The notes under the pieces: generated by a model
Databases searched by the model: none
Told to the model about the DNA's origin: nothing
What the model saw: the letters and a program-made list of their open reading frames with translations, nothing else
In this document: piece after piece, positions 4,852 through 5,282 of the stretch
Layout: every line of letters starts with the position of its first letter
Numbering within the stretch: position 1 is the stretch's first letter
From: Ramlibacter sp.
GTDB lineage: Bacteria; Pseudomonadota; Gammaproteobacteria; Burkholderiales; Burkholderiaceae_C
DNA length: 5,282 bases
Assembly (NCBI GenBank): GCA_026785815.1
Contig: JAJAZH010000203.1
Span: 1-5,282 of the forward strand
Direction of reading: 5' to 3'
Translations under genes and position numbers: made by a program

Positions 4852-5282
4852 TCATTCGATTGCGACGCGGTCCTCCAGTCGCGGCAGCAACAATAGCAAC
4901 GGCTTGGCCGAAACCGAGAAGCTCAAGGGCGGCGTCATGACGCCAACCTCGCCATCGGCCGCCACTTTCAGCCGGCGCATCGACGGCACGCGGACAGTCA
5001 ACGTGCGGAAGGCGAAGCTGTGCACCTGTGGCGCCTCGCCGAGGCGTCCGACGGCACCGCGCAGCAGCAGCCAGAGCATGCGCCAGCTGCTCGCCGGGAG
5101 CGTCGCAATCGCCGCCAGCCGCCCTTCTCCCACCCGGCCGGCGGTGGCGGGCTCCACCCCGATCTTTTCCAGTTGCAGCCGGTTGTTGCCGACAAACAGG
5201 GTGGGCGTGACGATCACCGAACGCTGTCCATCCAGCTCGATCTCCAGCGTCATCCGGCGTCGCCATCCGAGCATCGTCCTGA
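4852..5282 (-). CDS. Diacylglycerol kinase-like lipid kinase (YegS/LCB5 type), C-terminal part
   Basis: The minus frame stays open to the right edge, so the N-terminal nucleotide-binding half lies outside and only about 142 residues are visible. The ATG at 5274 is internal, not the start. What is seen fits the C-terminal beta-rich domain of DAGK/YegS-type kinases: a strand ending TPTLFVGNN, a variable GEGRL segment, an Arg/Leu-rich helix (WLLLRGAVGRL), then RLKVAADGE and PPLSFSV, matching the family pattern of an Asp-Gly-Glu followed by a Pro-Leu strand, and a closing LLLLLP. Such enzymes phosphorylate diacylglycerol or related lipids at the membrane face. Substrate and catalytic residues cannot be judged from this portion. 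The stop lies 20 nt from the bdhA stop in convergent orientation, with no good terminator between. Confidence 0.78.
   Translation of the reverse strand, partial: RTMLGWRRRMTLEIELDGQRSVIVTPTLFVGNNRLQLEKIGVEPATAGRVGEGRLAAIATLPASSWRMLWLLLRGAVGRLGEAPQVHSFAFRTLTVRVPSMRRLKVAADGEVGVMTPPLSFSVSAKPLLLLLPRLEDRVAIE

Overview
The window is a compact, GC-rich stretch of a bacterial chromosome. Gene content and protein style point to a betaproteobacterium of the order Burkholderiales, probably Comamonadaceae-like. The evidence is a PhaR-type polyhydroxyalkanoate regulator, an EFDD-type RelA with a dead hydrolase domain, a 3-hydroxybutyrate dehydrogenase and a tRNA-Val(GAC). No genus can be fixed from the sequence alone. 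There is no mobile element, CRISPR array, prophage gene or obvious foreign segment.

Layout from left to right. Positions 1-368 (minus) hold the N-terminal two thirds of phaR, which runs off the left edge. Positions 369-690 form a non-coding upstream region of phaR, with a candidate -10 box, a TGC-rich imperfect palindrome and a GGTTAACC-centred palindrome. A strong intrinsic terminator (691-725, minus) ends the transcription unit to its right. That unit consists of tRNA-Val(GAC) at 743-819, relA at 877-3078 and an alpha/beta hydrolase at 3075-3983, all on the minus strand. The hydrolase stop and relA start share an ATGA overlap. The tRNA appears to have its own extended -10 promoter in the relA-tRNA gap. 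A 77-nt divergent intergenic region (3984-4060) separates the hydrolase from bdhA on the plus strand (4061-4831). bdhA converges, with only 20 nt between stops, on the C-terminal part of a diacylglycerol-kinase-like lipid kinase (4852 to the right edge, minus).

Functional reading. Two genes belong to polyhydroxybutyrate (PHB) metabolism: phaR (granule and phasin regulation) and bdhA (oxidation of the monomer released from PHB). Between them lies relA, the ribosome-associated (p)ppGpp synthetase. The hydrolase that is translationally coupled to relA and divergent from bdhA has a complete catalytic triad but no identifiable substrate. A role on 3-hydroxybutyrate esters or oligomers is an attractive guess that the sequence does not prove.

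The genes themselves are ordinary conserved chromosomal genes, and I do not see a previously undescribed system. The points most worth a second look are the adenine at T-loop position 55 of the tRNA, the tRNA placed between relA and its terminator, the hydrolase-relA coupling, and the candidate operators upstream of phaR and bdhA.
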